Source: Allomyces macrogynus ATCC 38327 (Eukaryota > Blastocladiomycota > Blastocladiomycetes > Blastocladiales > Blastocladiaceae). Taken from it: a stretch of 64,000 bases of DNA. The notes beneath the pieces were generated by a model, which was given only the letters and a program-made list of their open reading frames with translations, ran no database searches and was not told where the DNA came from. The stretch spans positions 2,303,992-2,367,991 of the forward strand of contig GG745328.1 in the NCBI GenBank assembly GCA_000151295.1, given 5' to 3'. The position numbers and the translations under genes are program-made. Below, piece by piece: positions 63,501-64,000 of the stretch; within the stretch, counting starts at the first letter, position 1; each line of letters opens with the position of its first letter.

Positions 63501-64000
63501 TTGAACGTTTAGGAAAATGTCGTTCTGACACGCGAGCTCGCCGCTCATTTCCTCGTCGCTCGATTCATCCATGGGCGGCAGAGTGAGCACCTTGCGTGCC
63601 TGCACGTTGGCTTGTGGGACAACGACCGACAGCCGCAACGTGCGCCGCCCGTCCAGGGTCCCGACAGGCACAATGGCGCCGGCCTCGACTTCGCCGCGCC
63701 AGACGAGCTGGCTCTGCCGGTCAAACAGCGAAATCTGCGCGTCAAACGGCAGCAAGTTCTCGAGCTCGATCGGGCACCCAATCCGGATTGTGGTCATCGG
63801 GAAGGACTTACGCATCGTCGACTTGGGGAATTGCTGGTCGACGGACAAAATAAACATAAACTGCGAGACGCCGTCGGCGCCGCGACACGTCACGTCCATC
63901 GACTCGGTATCCTTGAAGTACGCCCACGAGATCGTGTCGGACCAGTTGAAGCTAAACTCATTGTCGGGCCGCACCAAGAACCGTGCCTGAAACACGTCCT
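60574..64000 (-). CDS. VPS13: VPS13 lipid-transfer protein, C-terminal part (5' end outside window)
   Basis: Bridge-like lipid transporter at membrane contact sites. Only the last roughly 1,100 residues are present; the gene runs off at 64000. Exons: the right edge to about 61612, about 60979-61562, and 60574 to about 60880. Visible parts include the VAB/SHR-type beta-repeat region (IRIGCPIELENLLPFDAQIS, VIHNTLPVDVTLKQRS, FVIKNCTGRELQW, PFRVENLTDYDLEF). The C-terminal portion follows (FEAFQLQPVKLNVSFSANA, GSLPLLLDVMYTHYYDQLF, LGNPVGLFNNLASGVQDIF). After a splice comes YEPYQGIV and the amphipathic ATG2-C-like segment (FLGKTLFGVADGFSKITGAI, VVGLFDMASNLSEGIKNTTT). It ends with a PH-like domain (KEDYVYILSTQSLFLIR). 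Order and motifs match VPS13 of fungi and animals. Confidence 0.95.

Noticed and set aside
1..64000. rRNA, tRNA, CRISPR arrays, bacterial operon signals
   Set aside because: None recognised by eye; the window is intron-containing eukaryotic DNA. A tRNA scan could still find an overlooked tRNA gene in the larger intergenic stretches.

Overview
This 64-kb window is eukaryotic nuclear DNA. It is GC- and CpG-rich and holds about 24 protein genes on both strands, mostly 0.1-1 kb apart. Most genes are cut by short spliceosomal introns of roughly 40-130 nt, many with a GTACG donor and a TAG acceptor. Gene content (ATR/Rad3 kinase, ALG8, Rpt5, eIF4A-III, SF3a60, TIM22, IMP2, mitochondrial uL5, VPS13), a Hac1/Xbp1-like bZIP and a vezatin-like protein suggest a fungus. 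Strong GC bias plus many introns suggest an early-diverging zoosporic lineage such as Blastocladiomycota (Allomyces-like). That placement is inference, not proof. There are two 100-N assembly gaps, at 22378-22477 and 59574-59673.

Layout. 1-2123 (+): RRM-like protein, 5' end off the window. 2627-3616 (-): TIM22. 3654-10626 (+): complete ATR-type checkpoint kinase. 10927-16646 (-): 1857-aa coiled-coil protein with internal repeats. 17493-19204 (+): vezatin-like membrane protein. 19643-20504 (+): secreted GPI-anchor-like protein, followed by a decayed copy of its own tail. 21022-23085 (-): neutral-sphingomyelinase-like phosphodiesterase. 23543-24050 (-): small orphan protein with a basic tail. 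24601-25740: sharply bounded, CpG-depleted, gene-free block. 26540-26988 (-): HMG-box protein. 27950-30139 (+): ALG8. 31061-32416 (+): multi-pass membrane protein. 32952-34411 (+): WD40 protein. 34514-36028 (-): AIP-like FKBP/TPR co-chaperone. 36299-37270 (-): mitochondrial uL5. 37686-39442 (+): Rpt5. 40130-42053 (+): Hac1/Xbp1-like bZIP. 42727-44264 (+): acyl-CoA dehydrogenase. 44600-45388 (+): IMP2 protease. 45666-47066 (-): eIF4A-III. 47321-49135 (+): SF3a60. 50740-52890 (+): C2H2 zinc-finger factor. 54693-57234 (+): threonyl-tRNA synthetase. 57718-60254 (+): two-RRM, RS-rich protein. 60574-64000 (-): C-terminal part of VPS13.

Most genes are housekeeping and independent. A few neighbours share themes: eIF4A-III and SF3a60 (both spliceosome/EJC) are head-to-head, as are mitochondrial uL5/Rpt5 and TIM22/ATR, so shared promoters are likely.

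The most striking observation is in the bZIP gene. Two 7-nt-loop hairpins fitting the Ire1 cleavage consensus (CNG|CNGN) lie 41 nt apart. Excising exactly those 41 nt joins two coding-like frames into one 503-aa protein. This looks like a HAC1/XBP1-type non-spliceosomal intron of unusual length. No rRNA, tRNA, CRISPR array or intact transposon was recognised.
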